NCBI GenBank assembly: GCA_034440495.1
Contig: JAWXCE010000041.1
Span: forward strand, 1-64,000
Length of the DNA: 64,000 nt
Direction of reading: 5' to 3'
Origin: JAWXCE01 sp034440495
Lineage (GTDB): Bacteria; Pseudomonadota; Alphaproteobacteria; Rhizobiales; Rhodomicrobiaceae
In this document: positions 52,879-62,012 of the stretch, in pieces
Layout of the letters: every line of letters starts with the position of its first letter
Numbering within the stretch: the first letter of the stretch is position 1
Notes under the pieces: generated by a model
What the model saw: only the letters and a program-made list of their open reading frames with translations
Database searches by the model: none
What the model was told of the DNA's origin: nothing
Translations under genes and position numbers: made by a program

Positions 52879-53730
52879 GTGGATGATGTGGATGATGGTG
52901 AAAAAAAGCAGGCCGCAGACGCGTTAGTCCGGCTGTTGGACGTGGTGGCTGCGCTCCGGAGGCCGGTCACTGGCTGCGACTGGGATATCAAGCAGACGGC
53001 GAAGACGATTGTGCCTTACACCATCGAAGAAGCCTACGAAGTCGCCGAAGCAATAGAAATCTCCGATACAGAGAATCTTAAAGAAGAGCTTGGAGACTTG
53101 CTATTCAACGTCGTGTATCATGCAAGACTAGCCGAAGAATCGGGCGACTTCGATTTTGGCGCTATCGCGGCCGCCGCCGCCAACAAAATGATCCGGCGTC
53201 ACCCGCATGTGTTTAAAGAGTCGGATGACCCACTTGCGATCGCCGCCCGCGCTAACCTTCCCGGCGTCTGGAGTTCAATTAAAGCCGCAGAGAAGGCGCT
53301 AAAATTATCCGAGTCTGGCCAAACCGCAGCGGCGCCAAGCGTGCTTGATGGCGTAGCGGTGGGGCAGCCTGCTTTATCGCGCGCCGTGAAGCTGCAAAAA
53401 CAGGCGCGCGATGCCGGTTTTGATTGGCCGGATTTTTCACACGTTATCGCTAAAGTCGACGAAGAGCTCGCTGAGCTAAAGGCTGAGTTAGTGGACGGCG
53501 CTTCACCAGATGCCGCATATGAAGAGTTCGGCGACCTCATGTTCGCTCTTGTCGAGGTCGCGTGGCGACGCGGCTTCGATCCCGAGACGGCCCTCCGCGC
53601 CGCTAACGGCAAATTTACACGTCGTTTTCATGGCATTGAAGCCGCAGCTCGCGAGCAATCTAAAAAGCTCGACGAATTGTCATATGAGGAGCTTTTAGGT
53701 TTGTGGAGATCTGCAAAACTCTCGACATAA
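52879..53730 (+). CDS. mazG: Nucleoside triphosphate pyrophosphohydrolase
   Basis: 283 residues from a GTG at 52879 with GAGG 9 bases upstream. Two MazG domains are visible. The first has CDWDIKQTAKTIVPYTIEEAYEVAEAIE and EELGDLLFNVVYHARLAEE (metal-binding EExxE and ExxD). The second has DFSHVIAKVDEELAELKAE and YEEFGDLMFALVEVAWRRGFDPETALRAANGKFTRRF. It hydrolyses NTPs, and in E. coli it lowers (p)ppGpp indirectly. It is convergent with hflX; mazG beside hflX-hfq is a common alphaproteobacterial layout. Confidence 0.95.
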   Translation: MDDVDDGEKKQAADALVRLLDVVAALRRPVTGCDWDIKQTAKTIVPYTIEEAYEVAEAIEISDTENLKEELGDLLFNVVYHARLAEESGDFDFGAIAAAAANKMIRRHPHVFKESDDPLAIAARANLPGVWSSIKAAEKALKLSESGQTAAAPSVLDGVAVGQPALSRAVKLQKQARDAGFDWPDFSHVIAKVDEELAELKAELVDGASPDAAYEEFGDLMFALVEVAWRRGFDPETALRAANGKFTRRFHGIEAAAREQSKKLDELSYEELLGLWRSAKLST

Positions 53731-53747
53731 TATTCAGCTAGACTTTA

Positions 53748-55121
53748 TCAATACTGTTCCGCAAATGGTCGCCGCATCGCGTCCAGCCTTGCCGCATTCG
53801 CTGGATCGAGGCGCAAATGCATCCGCAAAAGTCCATCCTCATCTTCTTCGCGGGTGAGAACGCAAGCATTCTCGTAAATCCAATGCTGAAAACCACCTTC
53901 ATTCGAGCCAATGGTTACGTCACGCAAAACATAGGCCTTCTGCAAAACGTCGGTAATTTGGCCTAGCAACTCGTCCAAACCCTCGCCATTGACAGCGGAT
54001 ACAAGCACAGATGGCTGCGCGCCGCGGGCTGAGAGTTTGTGCGTAATCGCCCGTTCGCTTTCGTTGAGCCTGTCGGACTTGTTCCACACCTCGATCACTG
54101 GCGTATTTTTGCCCGCCATGCCGACGCCAAGTTCATCAAGCACCGCGCAAACATCGGCCCGCTCGGCGTCCGTGTGGCTGGCCGCGATATCTCGCACATG
54201 CAAAATGATATCTGCCTCAGTGACTTCCTCAAGCGTCGCGCGGAAAGCGGCAATCAGCGATGTCGGGAGGTCAGAGATAAAGCCCACCGTGTCGGACAAA
54301 ATCGCTTTGCCGCCGGTCGGCATTTTCAACTCGCGCATGGTCGGATCGAGCGTCGCGAACAGCATGTCCTCAGCCCGCACGTCAGCGCCAGTCAGCCGAT
54401 TGAACAGCGTCGATTTGCCCGCATTCGTATAGCCGACGAGCGCAATCGCCGGGTAAGGCACGCGACGGCGGCTCTGGCGATGTAGCGTGCGCGTGCGTGT
54501 CACCGTTTCCAGTTCGGCGCGAATAGCGGTGATACGCTCGCCGATATGACGGCGATCTGCTTCAATTTGGGTTTCGCCAGGGCCACCGAGGAAGCCGAAG
54601 CCGCCGCGCTGCCTGTCGAGGTTTGTCCAGGATCGAACAAGGCGGCTCTTTTGATATTGCAGATGAGCCAATTCAACCTGCAAACGCCCTTCCCTCGTCC
54701 GCGCGCGCTCACCAAAAATTTCAAGAATCAGGCCTGATCGGTCGAGGACTTTCACGTTCCAGGCGACTTCAAGATTTCGTTGCTGAACGGGCGTTACAGC
54801 ATGGTCGATAATGACTAACCCTGCCTCAGTCGCTTTAATCGTCTCCCGAATCTCCGCAACCTTGCCCTTGCCAATGAGCGTTGCGGGCCGCGTATTGCCC
54901 ACGCGGACGACAGTTTGCGCCGCAACCTCAAGCCCCAGCGCTTTTGCAAGTCCTGCGGCTTCCTCAAGCCTTGCCTCTGGCGACCGGGCAATAGCGGACG
55001 CTGAACGCGACGCGCCGCCATGCGTTGAGAACCAGGGTGCTAGGACAACAACCCGGCCCGTTTTAGCTTGGGAAGATACGCCATCAGCGTCACGATTATG
55101 TCTGTCAGATGCCGTTTTCAA
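53748..55121 (-). CDS. hflX: Ribosome-associated GTPase HflX
   Basis: 457 residues. The N-terminal HflX domain (EEAAGLAKALGLEVAAQTVVRVGNTRPATLIGKGKVAEI) and the Arg-rich linker QLELAHLQYQKSRLVRSWTNLDRQRGGFGFLGGPGETQIEADRR precede the GTPase domain: G1 GYTNAGKSTLFNRLTG, G3 DTVGFI and NKSD. HflX splits stalled or heat-damaged ribosomes. It overlaps the hfq stop by four bases. The Arg/Ser-rich first 45 residues are a variable extension. Confidence 0.96.
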   Translation of the reverse strand: MKTASDRHNRDADGVSSQAKTGRVVVLAPWFSTHGGASRSASAIARSPEARLEEAAGLAKALGLEVAAQTVVRVGNTRPATLIGKGKVAEIRETIKATEAGLVIIDHAVTPVQQRNLEVAWNVKVLDRSGLILEIFGERARTREGRLQVELAHLQYQKSRLVRSWTNLDRQRGGFGFLGGPGETQIEADRRHIGERITAIRAELETVTRTRTLHRQSRRRVPYPAIALVGYTNAGKSTLFNRLTGADVRAEDMLFATLDPTMRELKMPTGGKAILSDTVGFISDLPTSLIAAFRATLEEVTEADIILHVRDIAASHTDAERADVCAVLDELGVGMAGKNTPVIEVWNKSDRLNESERAITHKLSARGAQPSVLVSAVNGEGLDELLGQITDVLQKAYVLRDVTIGSNEGGFQHWIYENACVLTREEDEDGLLRMHLRLDPANAARLDAMRRPFAEQY

Positions 55122-55375
55122 CTACTTGGCGGGCTCCCGTTTTGTTCATTGTCTAGGAATGAAATGGGGCCGCCGGGCATGATTGTCGAGATGGCATGCT
55201 TATAAACAAGCTGAGAATGGCCGTCACGACGGAGCAGAACGCAGAAATTGTCGAACCAGGTGACAATGCCCTGTAATTTTACTCCGTTCACCAGGAAAAT
55301 CGTTAGCGGGGTCTTATGCTTTCGCACGTGGTTGAGAAAAGCGTCTTGCAGGCTTTGCGGGCGTTCTGCGGCCAT
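55118..55375 (-). CDS. hfq: RNA chaperone Hfq
   Basis: 85 residues. It is an Sm-like hexamer that pairs sRNAs with mRNAs. The Sm1 core is SLQDAFLNHVRKHKTPLTIFLVNGVKLQGIVTWFDNFCVLLRRDGHSQLVYKHAISTI, with the proximal-face YKHAIS and the rim region intact. The C-terminal tail is short, as in other alphaproteobacteria. Its own promoter probably lies in the 180-base gap before it. Confidence 0.98.
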   Translation of the reverse strand: MAAERPQSLQDAFLNHVRKHKTPLTIFLVNGVKLQGIVTWFDNFCVLLRRDGHSQLVYKHAISTIMPGGPISFLDNEQNGSPPSS

Positions 55376-55555
55376 GGATCATCCGTTCTTATTGCTTGCG
55401 GTTTTTTGCACCGCCCGTTTGTTTTTGTTATGGCTTCTGAGGATCGCCAAGGCTCTATCTGTCTCTTTTCTCTTTAAAGACACACATTCCAGAGCAAAGC
55501 GTTAGCCCCCATCGGCATTGCTTGTTCTTGATAGTTTTAATTAATTTCATAACGG

Positions 55556-56434
55556 CTACGTTAACAAAACATGTTTCGATGACGTTTCTGCGTGATTATG
55601 GAACAAACGCCGCATTTCAGTTGCGAAGTTGCCCGGAACGCCATCACCGATGAACGCGCCATCAATGCTCACGACAGGCATAACCAGAGCCGAGGCCGAA
55701 GTAAGGAAAGCCTCGCGCGCGCTTTTCGCTTCTTCAACGCTGAACGCCCTTTCCTCAAAACTATAGCTGCTTTGCGCCAGACCGGCCAACAGGACTTGGC
55801 GCGTAACGCCACGCAAAATTCCCGTATCGGCCTGACGTGTGACGAGAACGCTATCGCGGTTTAAAATCCAGGCGTTGTTGGACGCGCCCTCGGTGACATA
55901 CCCGGCATCATCGACAAACCAAGCGTCATCGGCGCCCGCGTCCTTTGCCGTCTGCTTGGCGAGCGCGTTCGGCAATAGCGAGATGCTCTTGATATCGGGT
56001 CGGCGCCAGCGAATGTCTGGCACCGTAATAATTTTCAGGCCTCGCGCGGCTTTGGCGTCGTTTGCAGCGGGAGACGCGCGTCGCGCAAGGCATATGACGC
56101 CGCAAGGCGTGTCAGCGGCCGGGAAAATGAAGTCCCGCCGCGCGGCCCCGCGTGTAATCTGAAGGTAAACCGTGCCATTTACGACGCCGTTGCGACGCAC
56201 GGTTTCGCGCAGGATGACGCCAATGGCGCGCAAACTCATGGGCGGTGTGATTTGCAACTCACCAAGAGAGCGCAGCAAACGCTGCATGTGCAAGCGCTCA
56301 TCGACAAGGCAACCGTTCAAAACTTCGCACACTTCATAAACGCCGTCGGCAAACTGGACACTGCGGTCCTCGACATGAATATGCGCATCGGGGTAGTTGC
56401 GATACTCTCCGTTGACATAGATGATGCGTGACAT
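55556..56434 (-). CDS. dat: D-amino-acid transaminase
   Basis: 292 residues of fold-type IV PLP enzymes. The PLP lysine is K149 in RWRRPDIKSISLLPNALAKQ. The glutamate of the pyridine N contact lies in AWFVDDAGYVTEGASNNAWI. The D-AAT-like N-terminus is IIYVNGEYRNYPDAHIHVEDRSVQFADGVYEV. It makes D-Glu and other D-amino acids from D-Ala; branched-chain aminotransferase (IlvE) is a weaker alternative because the DIKSLNLLPN-type motif fits Dat better. It lies between ntrX and hfq as in relatives. Confidence 0.9.
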   Translation of the reverse strand: MSRIIYVNGEYRNYPDAHIHVEDRSVQFADGVYEVCEVLNGCLVDERLHMQRLLRSLGELQITPPMSLRAIGVILRETVRRNGVVNGTVYLQITRGAARRDFIFPAADTPCGVICLARRASPAANDAKAARGLKIITVPDIRWRRPDIKSISLLPNALAKQTAKDAGADDAWFVDDAGYVTEGASNNAWILNRDSVLVTRQADTGILRGVTRQVLLAGLAQSSYSFEERAFSVEEAKSAREAFLTSASALVMPVVSIDGAFIGDGVPGNFATEMRRLFHNHAETSSKHVLLT

Positions 56435-56525
56435 GAGATGCCAAATTTGCCGTAAATGAAACAGACCAGCATAAATGAAACAAACGGCTGTAAGTGAAAC
56501 TCAAGAAACTCAAGCTGTGGAAGGT

Positions 56526-57923
56526 TTAGTGGCGAAACTCGCCGCCCCTGTCGGATGAATTAACGCCCAGCGCGCGCAATTTCCGGTGCAGCGCTGACCG
56601 CTCCATGCCCACGAACTCCGCCGTGCGCGAAATGTTGCCGCCAAACCGGTTGATCTGCGCCATCAGATATTCACGCTCGAAAATCTCGCGCGCATCGCGC
56701 AATGGCAGCGACATCAGATGCTCGCCCCCTGCCCCATTCGGCGACAAGGGCACGGTGGAGGAAATATCGTCGGGCAGCATTTCCGCCGTGATGATTGTTT
56801 CGGAGTCGCCACCAACCATAATCATTAGCCGCTCGATGATGTTGCGGAGCTGACGCGCATTGCCCGGCCAGTCATGCGATTGCAAAACCGCCATGGCGTC
56901 GTCGCCGATGCGGCGCGGCGGCAAGCCTGTGGATGTGCTAATTTGCTGGACAAAATGCTCGACAAGCTCGGGGATGTCATCCCGCCTGTCGGACAGACCC
57001 GGCACGCGCAGTGGAACCACCGCGAGGCGGTGGAACAGGTCTTCGCGGAAGCGTCCAGTGGACATTTCGCGTTCAAGATCGCGGCTGGTGGACGATACGA
57101 TGCGAACGTCCACATGCACTTTTGGGCCACCGCCAAGACGCTGGAATTTCTGCTCCACGAGGACGCGCAGAAGCTTGCCCTGCGTTTCCGTCGGCATGTC
57201 TGCCACTTCGTCGATGTAAAGCGTGCCGCCATGGGCTTCTTCGAGAGCGCCGACTTTGCGTGCGGTTGCGCCGTTTTCTTCAACCCCGAAAAACTCAACC
57301 TCGACACGGTCTGGCGCCATCGCGGCGGCATTGATGGCGACGAACGGCCCCTGAACGCGCAGCGACAAATGATGCATGACGCGCGCCGCAAGCTCCTTGC
57401 CCGATCCCGACGGCCCGCTAATCATGACGCGGCTGTTGGTCGGCGCCACTTTCTCAATCGACTGGCGCAGGTGGTTGATCGCGCTAGACTTGCCGACAAG
57501 CTCCGTGCCGTAAGGGCTGCGCTCGCGCAACTCGCGGTTTTCGCGTTTCAGTTTCGACGCCTCAAGCGCGCGCGCCGTCACATGCACGAGTCGGTCGGCC
57601 TTAAATGGCTTCTCGATATACTCATATGCGCCGCGCTTTATCGCTGTTACGGCTGTCTCGATATTGCCGTGGCCGCTGATAATGACGATTGGCAAATCCG
57701 GGTGATGGCGTTTGACGCGCGCCAAGACTTCAAGGCCGTCAAGCTTTGAGCCTTGCAGCCAGATATCGAGGATGACCAGCGACGGGCGGCGCAACTCGAT
57801 GGATGCAATCGCTTCGTCGCTGTCTTTCGCCGTGCGCGTGCGATGGCCTTCGTCTTCGAGAATGCCCGCAATCAGCTCCCGGATGTCGGCTTCATCGTCG
57901 ACAATGAGGATGTCAGACGCCAT
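56526..57923 (-). CDS. ntrX: Nitrogen-related response regulator NtrX
   Basis: 465 residues. The receiver domain has phospho-acceptor D53 (VILDIWLQGSKLDG) and Lys in YEYIEKPFKADRL. The AAA+ domain has Walker A GPSGSGKELAARVMH and Walker B GGTLYIDEVADMP, but the GAFTGA sigma54-contact loop is absent (GVEENGATARKVGALEEAHGG stands there). That is normal for NtrX and suggests it does not activate sigma54 in the NtrC way. A Fis-type helix-turn-helix ends the protein. It overlaps ntrY by 11 bases. Confidence 0.94.
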   Translation of the reverse strand: MASDILIVDDEADIRELIAGILEDEGHRTRTAKDSDEAIASIELRRPSLVILDIWLQGSKLDGLEVLARVKRHHPDLPIVIISGHGNIETAVTAIKRGAYEYIEKPFKADRLVHVTARALEASKLKRENRELRERSPYGTELVGKSSAINHLRQSIEKVAPTNSRVMISGPSGSGKELAARVMHHLSLRVQGPFVAINAAAMAPDRVEVEFFGVEENGATARKVGALEEAHGGTLYIDEVADMPTETQGKLLRVLVEQKFQRLGGGPKVHVDVRIVSSTSRDLEREMSTGRFREDLFHRLAVVPLRVPGLSDRRDDIPELVEHFVQQISTSTGLPPRRIGDDAMAVLQSHDWPGNARQLRNIIERLMIMVGGDSETIITAEMLPDDISSTVPLSPNGAGGEHLMSLPLRDAREIFEREYLMAQINRFGGNISRTAEFVGMERSALHRKLRALGVNSSDRGGEFRH

Positions 57924-60279
57924 AAGTCACTCCATTTTTTCCGCGTTTAGCCTGACGCTTAACCGCAGCCTCGCCTGACTTCGCTTTTGTCTTCGGCTTT
58001 TCAACCGCTGCATCAACAGCGTCCGGAGATCTCACCAGTGGCAACGCTATGCGAACGATAGCGCCCTGCGTAAGGCCGTCATGCCCGGTTGCGTCTTCGA
58101 GTTCAAGGACGCCGCTGTGCTGTTCCGTTATGCGCTGAACTATGGCAAGGCCGAGACCTGTACCCTTTTGTCTGGTTGTCACGTATGGCTCGATCAGACG
58201 GTGACGGTTCTCTTTCGGCAAACCGCAGCCGTTGTCCGCGACCTCGATCAGCGCCCTCACCTTTTCATCCTTAACCCGGACAATGATGCGACCGTCTCTC
58301 GGTTCTATAGCCTGCGCCGATGCAATCGCCTCGCCCGCGTTTTTGACCAGATTCGTAACAGCCTGCGTAATCAAACGCCGGTCGCATTGCGTAACAATCG
58401 GGTCATCTGGAATTTCAAGCAAATAGGTGATTTCGGGGTGACTCATTTGAAACAGTATAACAGCTTCTTTGACCAGTTCGCCAATGTTATGGTCCTCAAT
58501 AACTGGCGTTGGCATGCGAGCGAATGACGAAAATTCGTCAACCATACGCCCGATATCTCCCACATGGCGGATGATTGTATCCGTGCAACGGTCGAATATT
58601 TCCCGGTCATGCGTGATAGAGTCGCCATATTTGCGTCGGATGCGCTCGGCGGAAAGCTGGATTGGGGTAAGCGGATTTTTAATTTCATGAGCGATGCGGC
58701 GCGCCACGTCAGCCCACGCCGAGGTGCGTTGCGCGACAACCAGATCGCTCACATCATCGAAAGTTAGCACCACGCCGTAATCCAGCTTACCCTCGCTTTC
58801 GCGGGTAACGCGCACAGCATAATTGCGCTCCGAGCCGTCGCGGATAATGGTAACGTTCTGCTGCAACGGCTTCTTGCCCTGACGCTGCGACTTGGCCAGC
58901 AGCACGCCAAATTCGGGCACAACGCTGTTCAGATGGCTCCCGACAAGGTCGTCCTCGTTCAGCCCCAAAAGCGCAACGGCCGACTTATTGGCGAGCGTGA
59001 TCTCCCCATCCGGATCGAGGCCCAGCACCCCTGCCGTGACGCCAGACAGCACCGCCTCGATAAACCGGCGCCGTTCGTCAAGTTCGGCGTTGGCGTTGAC
59101 CAGTTCGCTGCGCTGCTTGCGCAGATCGGCCGTCATTTTATTGAAAGTCGTGCCAAGCTGGCCAACGTCGCCCTGCTTGGCCTCGGCCTCTACATGAACG
59201 TCCAGATTGCCTTCCGAGACCTGCTGCGCCGCGCCGATCAGCTTGCGGATGGGCGCAATCAACCATTTCGCGAACCATAGACCAAACCAGATGGCGGTCA
59301 GCAGCAAAGTGAACGTAATTGCCGCGTACATCATCACGAATACGAACTGGACGTTGGCGCGCTGCTGCTCCAGCTTGCTGTAATCGTTTACGTTCGCCTG
59401 GGTTTTCTGCAGGTGACGGATAACATCCTGGCGCACCGGCCGTATGACGTAAAGATAGGCGTCATCGAGGTTGTTCAGCTTTTTGATGGCGCCCACGCCC
59501 CCCGTATACTCTGGGCCGAGAATGACGACCTTGCCCTCGCGCGCGCGTTCTAGCGCACCCGGCGGGGGCTTACCTTGCGCGAAAGCCTTAGTGTCGCCAG
59601 CAACCGCGACATGTGCCCCCGAACCATCCATCAGATATGCGACGGGCAGATTGCGAAATGTGGCCTGAGCGTTGAAAAGCTTGAGAAACGCTTCCGGATT
59701 TTCCTCACGCAGTTTGGCTGAACTCTCAATTTGCTCGGCCATGCCCAGCAATTCGGCGCGGATGATCTGTCCATGCTCCTGCACGTAGGTGTTGGCGACA
59801 TCGAGCGAGTTTTGCACGATGGATTTGACGCGCGTGGAGAACAAACCCTCCATGACGCGGTCAAGCGACACCGTTGCGAACGTGGCGAGGATGATTGCCG
59901 GGATAATAGAGACGAGCGTGAAAAGGCCCAGAATACGAACATGAAGCCCTGCGCCCGCCGCCTGCCGTTTGCGCGCCCGCCACAAATCGACAAGCTGGAA
60001 GGCGACAGCGCCCATAAGCGCCAGAACGAGCACCACGTTGATAAGCAGCACCGTTACGACGACATTGTGGGTCGGCGGGATTGGCGTGAGACCGTTTAAA
60101 ATAAGATAGGTTGCAAAACCGGAGATGAGCGAAAGAACAACAATTCCGAGACCGATGCGGAACGTCCATCTTCCTGATGGGTTAAGACGCGAAAAGCCCA
60201 ACTTCCCCAGCGCGGCTTGAAACCGCCTCGCTGTCGCCGACTTTGGGTCTGGAGTGTGCATATCCAAGGAGTTTTTCAA
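57913..60279 (-). CDS. ntrY: Sensor histidine kinase NtrY
   Basis: 788 residues. Four membrane helices are visible in the first 345 residues (WTFRIGLGIVVLSLISGFATYLIL, VVVTVLLINVVLVLALMGAVAFQLV, ILGLFTLVSIIPAIILATFATVSL, VMMYAAITFTLLLTAIWFGLWF), with a large periplasmic loop. HAMP (PIRKLIGAAQQVSEGNLDVHV), PAS (RRRFIEAVLSGVTAGVLGLDPDG), HisKA (ARRIAHEIKNPLTPIQLSAERIRRKYG) and HATPase follow. It senses an unsettled signal, possibly redox or nitrogen, and phosphorylates NtrX. The 287-base gap upstream should contain its promoter. Confidence 0.95.
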   Translation of the reverse strand: MKNSLDMHTPDPKSATARRFQAALGKLGFSRLNPSGRWTFRIGLGIVVLSLISGFATYLILNGLTPIPPTHNVVVTVLLINVVLVLALMGAVAFQLVDLWRARKRQAAGAGLHVRILGLFTLVSIIPAIILATFATVSLDRVMEGLFSTRVKSIVQNSLDVANTYVQEHGQIIRAELLGMAEQIESSAKLREENPEAFLKLFNAQATFRNLPVAYLMDGSGAHVAVAGDTKAFAQGKPPPGALERAREGKVVILGPEYTGGVGAIKKLNNLDDAYLYVIRPVRQDVIRHLQKTQANVNDYSKLEQQRANVQFVFVMMYAAITFTLLLTAIWFGLWFAKWLIAPIRKLIGAAQQVSEGNLDVHVEAEAKQGDVGQLGTTFNKMTADLRKQRSELVNANAELDERRRFIEAVLSGVTAGVLGLDPDGEITLANKSAVALLGLNEDDLVGSHLNSVVPEFGVLLAKSQRQGKKPLQQNVTIIRDGSERNYAVRVTRESEGKLDYGVVLTFDDVSDLVVAQRTSAWADVARRIAHEIKNPLTPIQLSAERIRRKYGDSITHDREIFDRCTDTIIRHVGDIGRMVDEFSSFARMPTPVIEDHNIGELVKEAVILFQMSHPEITYLLEIPDDPIVTQCDRRLITQAVTNLVKNAGEAIASAQAIEPRDGRIIVRVKDEKVRALIEVADNGCGLPKENRHRLIEPYVTTRQKGTGLGLAIVQRITEQHSGVLELEDATGHDGLTQGAIVRIALPLVRSPDAVDAAVEKPKTKAKSGEAAVKRQAKRGKNGVTYGV

Positions 60280-60566
60280 TCGGCTTTTCCGGTCTCTTAT
60301 AACCCGTTAAGTGAACGTCTCAAGCAAATTAAATTTTACTTAAGTCGCATTTGCTAGCCTCGTCTGGGATGGCCGCACACATGGATTTCGCTCAAATTGG
60401 CGCAACCGGCGCAAATAAGCAACCATTATGTGACATTATAGAAACAATACAGTTTTGTGAAAACTGCGTACAGCATTTCATGATAATTTTCCGGCTGCAA
60501 CCGTCATACGACAAATGGTTGTGACATCAGATTGACGACACCAAGGCATGCGAGAGCAGATGGAAG
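60280..60566. promoter_or_regulatory. Gap between ntrC and ntrY with repeated motifs
   Basis: No gene is seen. TGTGACAT occurs twice (60429-60436 and 60520-60527). CAACCAT before the first and ATGGTTG before the second are inverted relative to each other. A perfect 7-bp palindrome with a GTG loop (CAGTTTT, AAAACTG) lies at 60450-60466. It is probably the promoter and control region of ntrYX. The binding protein is unknown. Confidence 0.45.
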
Positions 60567-62009
60567 CTAGGTCGCTGGCCTAATGATCCTGATTTTATGT
60601 TCTTTGACCTTTTTGCGTAACGTATTCCGGTTCAAGCCTAAAAGTTCGGCGGCGCGTATCTGATTGCCCCGCGTGGCGGCAAGCGCGGCGGCGATCATTG
60701 GGGTTTCAATCTCCTGCAGAATGCGGTCATATAAACCTGCGGGCGGCAAATCCTCGCCGAAATTGGCGAAATAGTCGGACAGATACCCCTCCATCCACTC
60801 ACTCAATGTCGATTGTCCACCGCCGCGCGCCTCGGCTGCGGAAGGCTGCGCTGTCGCGAGTTCGTTATCGATGATATCGCGCGTGATGGTGTCCTGCGCA
60901 TAAAGCGCGGTAAGGCGCCGCACCATATTTTCCAGTTCGCGGATATTGCCCGGCCAGTTGTGGCGCTTCAGGCGGTCGAATGCGTCCGGCATGATCGTCT
61001 TACGCGGCAGCCCGAGTTTTTCTCCGATAGCGCCAAAATGATGTACGAGATCGGGGATATCCTCTGTGCGCTCGCGCAAAGGCGGTAGACGGAGCGGCAC
61101 GACATTTAGCCGGAAAAACAAATCCTCGCGGAACAGGCCATGGCTAATTTGCTGATCCAGATTTTTATTGGTGGCGGCGACGATGCGGACATCGGTGCGG
61201 ATAGGCGTGCGCCCGCCGACTGTGGTGAATTCGCCTTCCTGCAGGACGCGCAGCAGCCGCGTCTGCGCCTCCATGGGCATGTCACCGATCTCGTCGAGGA
61301 AAAGCGTGCCGCCATCCGCCTGCTCAAAACGCCCGATGAGCCGGTTGTGCGCGCCCGTGAACGCGCCCTTCTCATGGCCGAACAGCTCGGACTCGATCAG
61401 CTCGCGCGGAATAGCCGCCATATTGACCGCGATGAACGGACCGTTGCGGCGCTGGCCGAAATTGTGGAGCGCACGTGCCACTAGCTCCTTGCCCGTGCCG
61501 GATTCGCCCGTCACCATCACGGTCAGGTCGGTGTTCATCAGCCGCGCCATAATGCGATACACGTCCTGCATGGCGGGCGAGCGGCCAATGAGCGGCAAAT
61601 TGTCGGTTTCAGGATCGCGCTTTGCGGGGATCTTCACGCCGCGAGGCTCTTTTAGCGCGCGCCCGACAACCGCCACCAGCTCTTTCAGGTCGAATGGTTT
61701 GGGCAGATACTCGTAAGCGCCGCGCTCGGTCGCCGTAATCGCAGTCATAAACGTGTTCTGCGCGCTCATAACTATGATGGGCAGGTCCGGCCGGATTTTC
61801 TTGATGCGGGGTATGAGATCGAACGCGCTCTCATCGGGCATCACAACATCGGTGATGATGACATCGCCCTCGCCCTGGCTGACCCAGCTCCACAGCGTGG
61901 CTGCGTTTGAGGTTGCGCGCGGAGAGTATCCAGCTCGCGCCAGCGCTTGATTAACCACGGTTCTGATCGCGGCGTCGTCATCGGCGATCAGAACATTCCC
62001 ACGTCCCAT
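60567..62009 (-). CDS. ntrC: Nitrogen regulation protein NtrC (NR-I)
   Basis: 480 residues. The receiver domain has D54 (IITDVVMPDESAFDL). The AAA+ sigma54-activator domain is complete: Walker A GESGTGKELVARALH, ELFGHEKGAFTGAHNRLIGRFEQADGGTLFLDEIGDMP with GAFTGA intact, and the sensor regions. The C-terminal Fis-type helix-turn-helix (IAAALAATRGNQIRAAELLGLNRNTLRKKV) binds enhancers such as those of glnA. It starts three bases after ntrB. Confidence 0.96.
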   Translation of the reverse strand: MGRGNVLIADDDAAIRTVVNQALARAGYSPRATSNAATLWSWVSQGEGDVIITDVVMPDESAFDLIPRIKKIRPDLPIIVMSAQNTFMTAITATERGAYEYLPKPFDLKELVAVVGRALKEPRGVKIPAKRDPETDNLPLIGRSPAMQDVYRIMARLMNTDLTVMVTGESGTGKELVARALHNFGQRRNGPFIAVNMAAIPRELIESELFGHEKGAFTGAHNRLIGRFEQADGGTLFLDEIGDMPMEAQTRLLRVLQEGEFTTVGGRTPIRTDVRIVAATNKNLDQQISHGLFREDLFFRLNVVPLRLPPLRERTEDIPDLVHHFGAIGEKLGLPRKTIMPDAFDRLKRHNWPGNIRELENMVRRLTALYAQDTITRDIIDNELATAQPSAAEARGGGQSTLSEWMEGYLSDYFANFGEDLPPAGLYDRILQEIETPMIAAALAATRGNQIRAAELLGLNRNTLRKKVKEHKIRIIRPAT

Positions 62010-62012
62010 CCG

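Noticed and set aside
56874..57749. 291-codon open frame antisense to ntrX
   Set aside because: Shadow frame; the NtrX reading is complete and motif-rich.
56526..57923. NtrX as a damaged NtrC because GAFTGA is missing
   Set aside because: Loss of GAFTGA is normal for NtrX; the rest of the protein is intact and it is coupled to ntrY.
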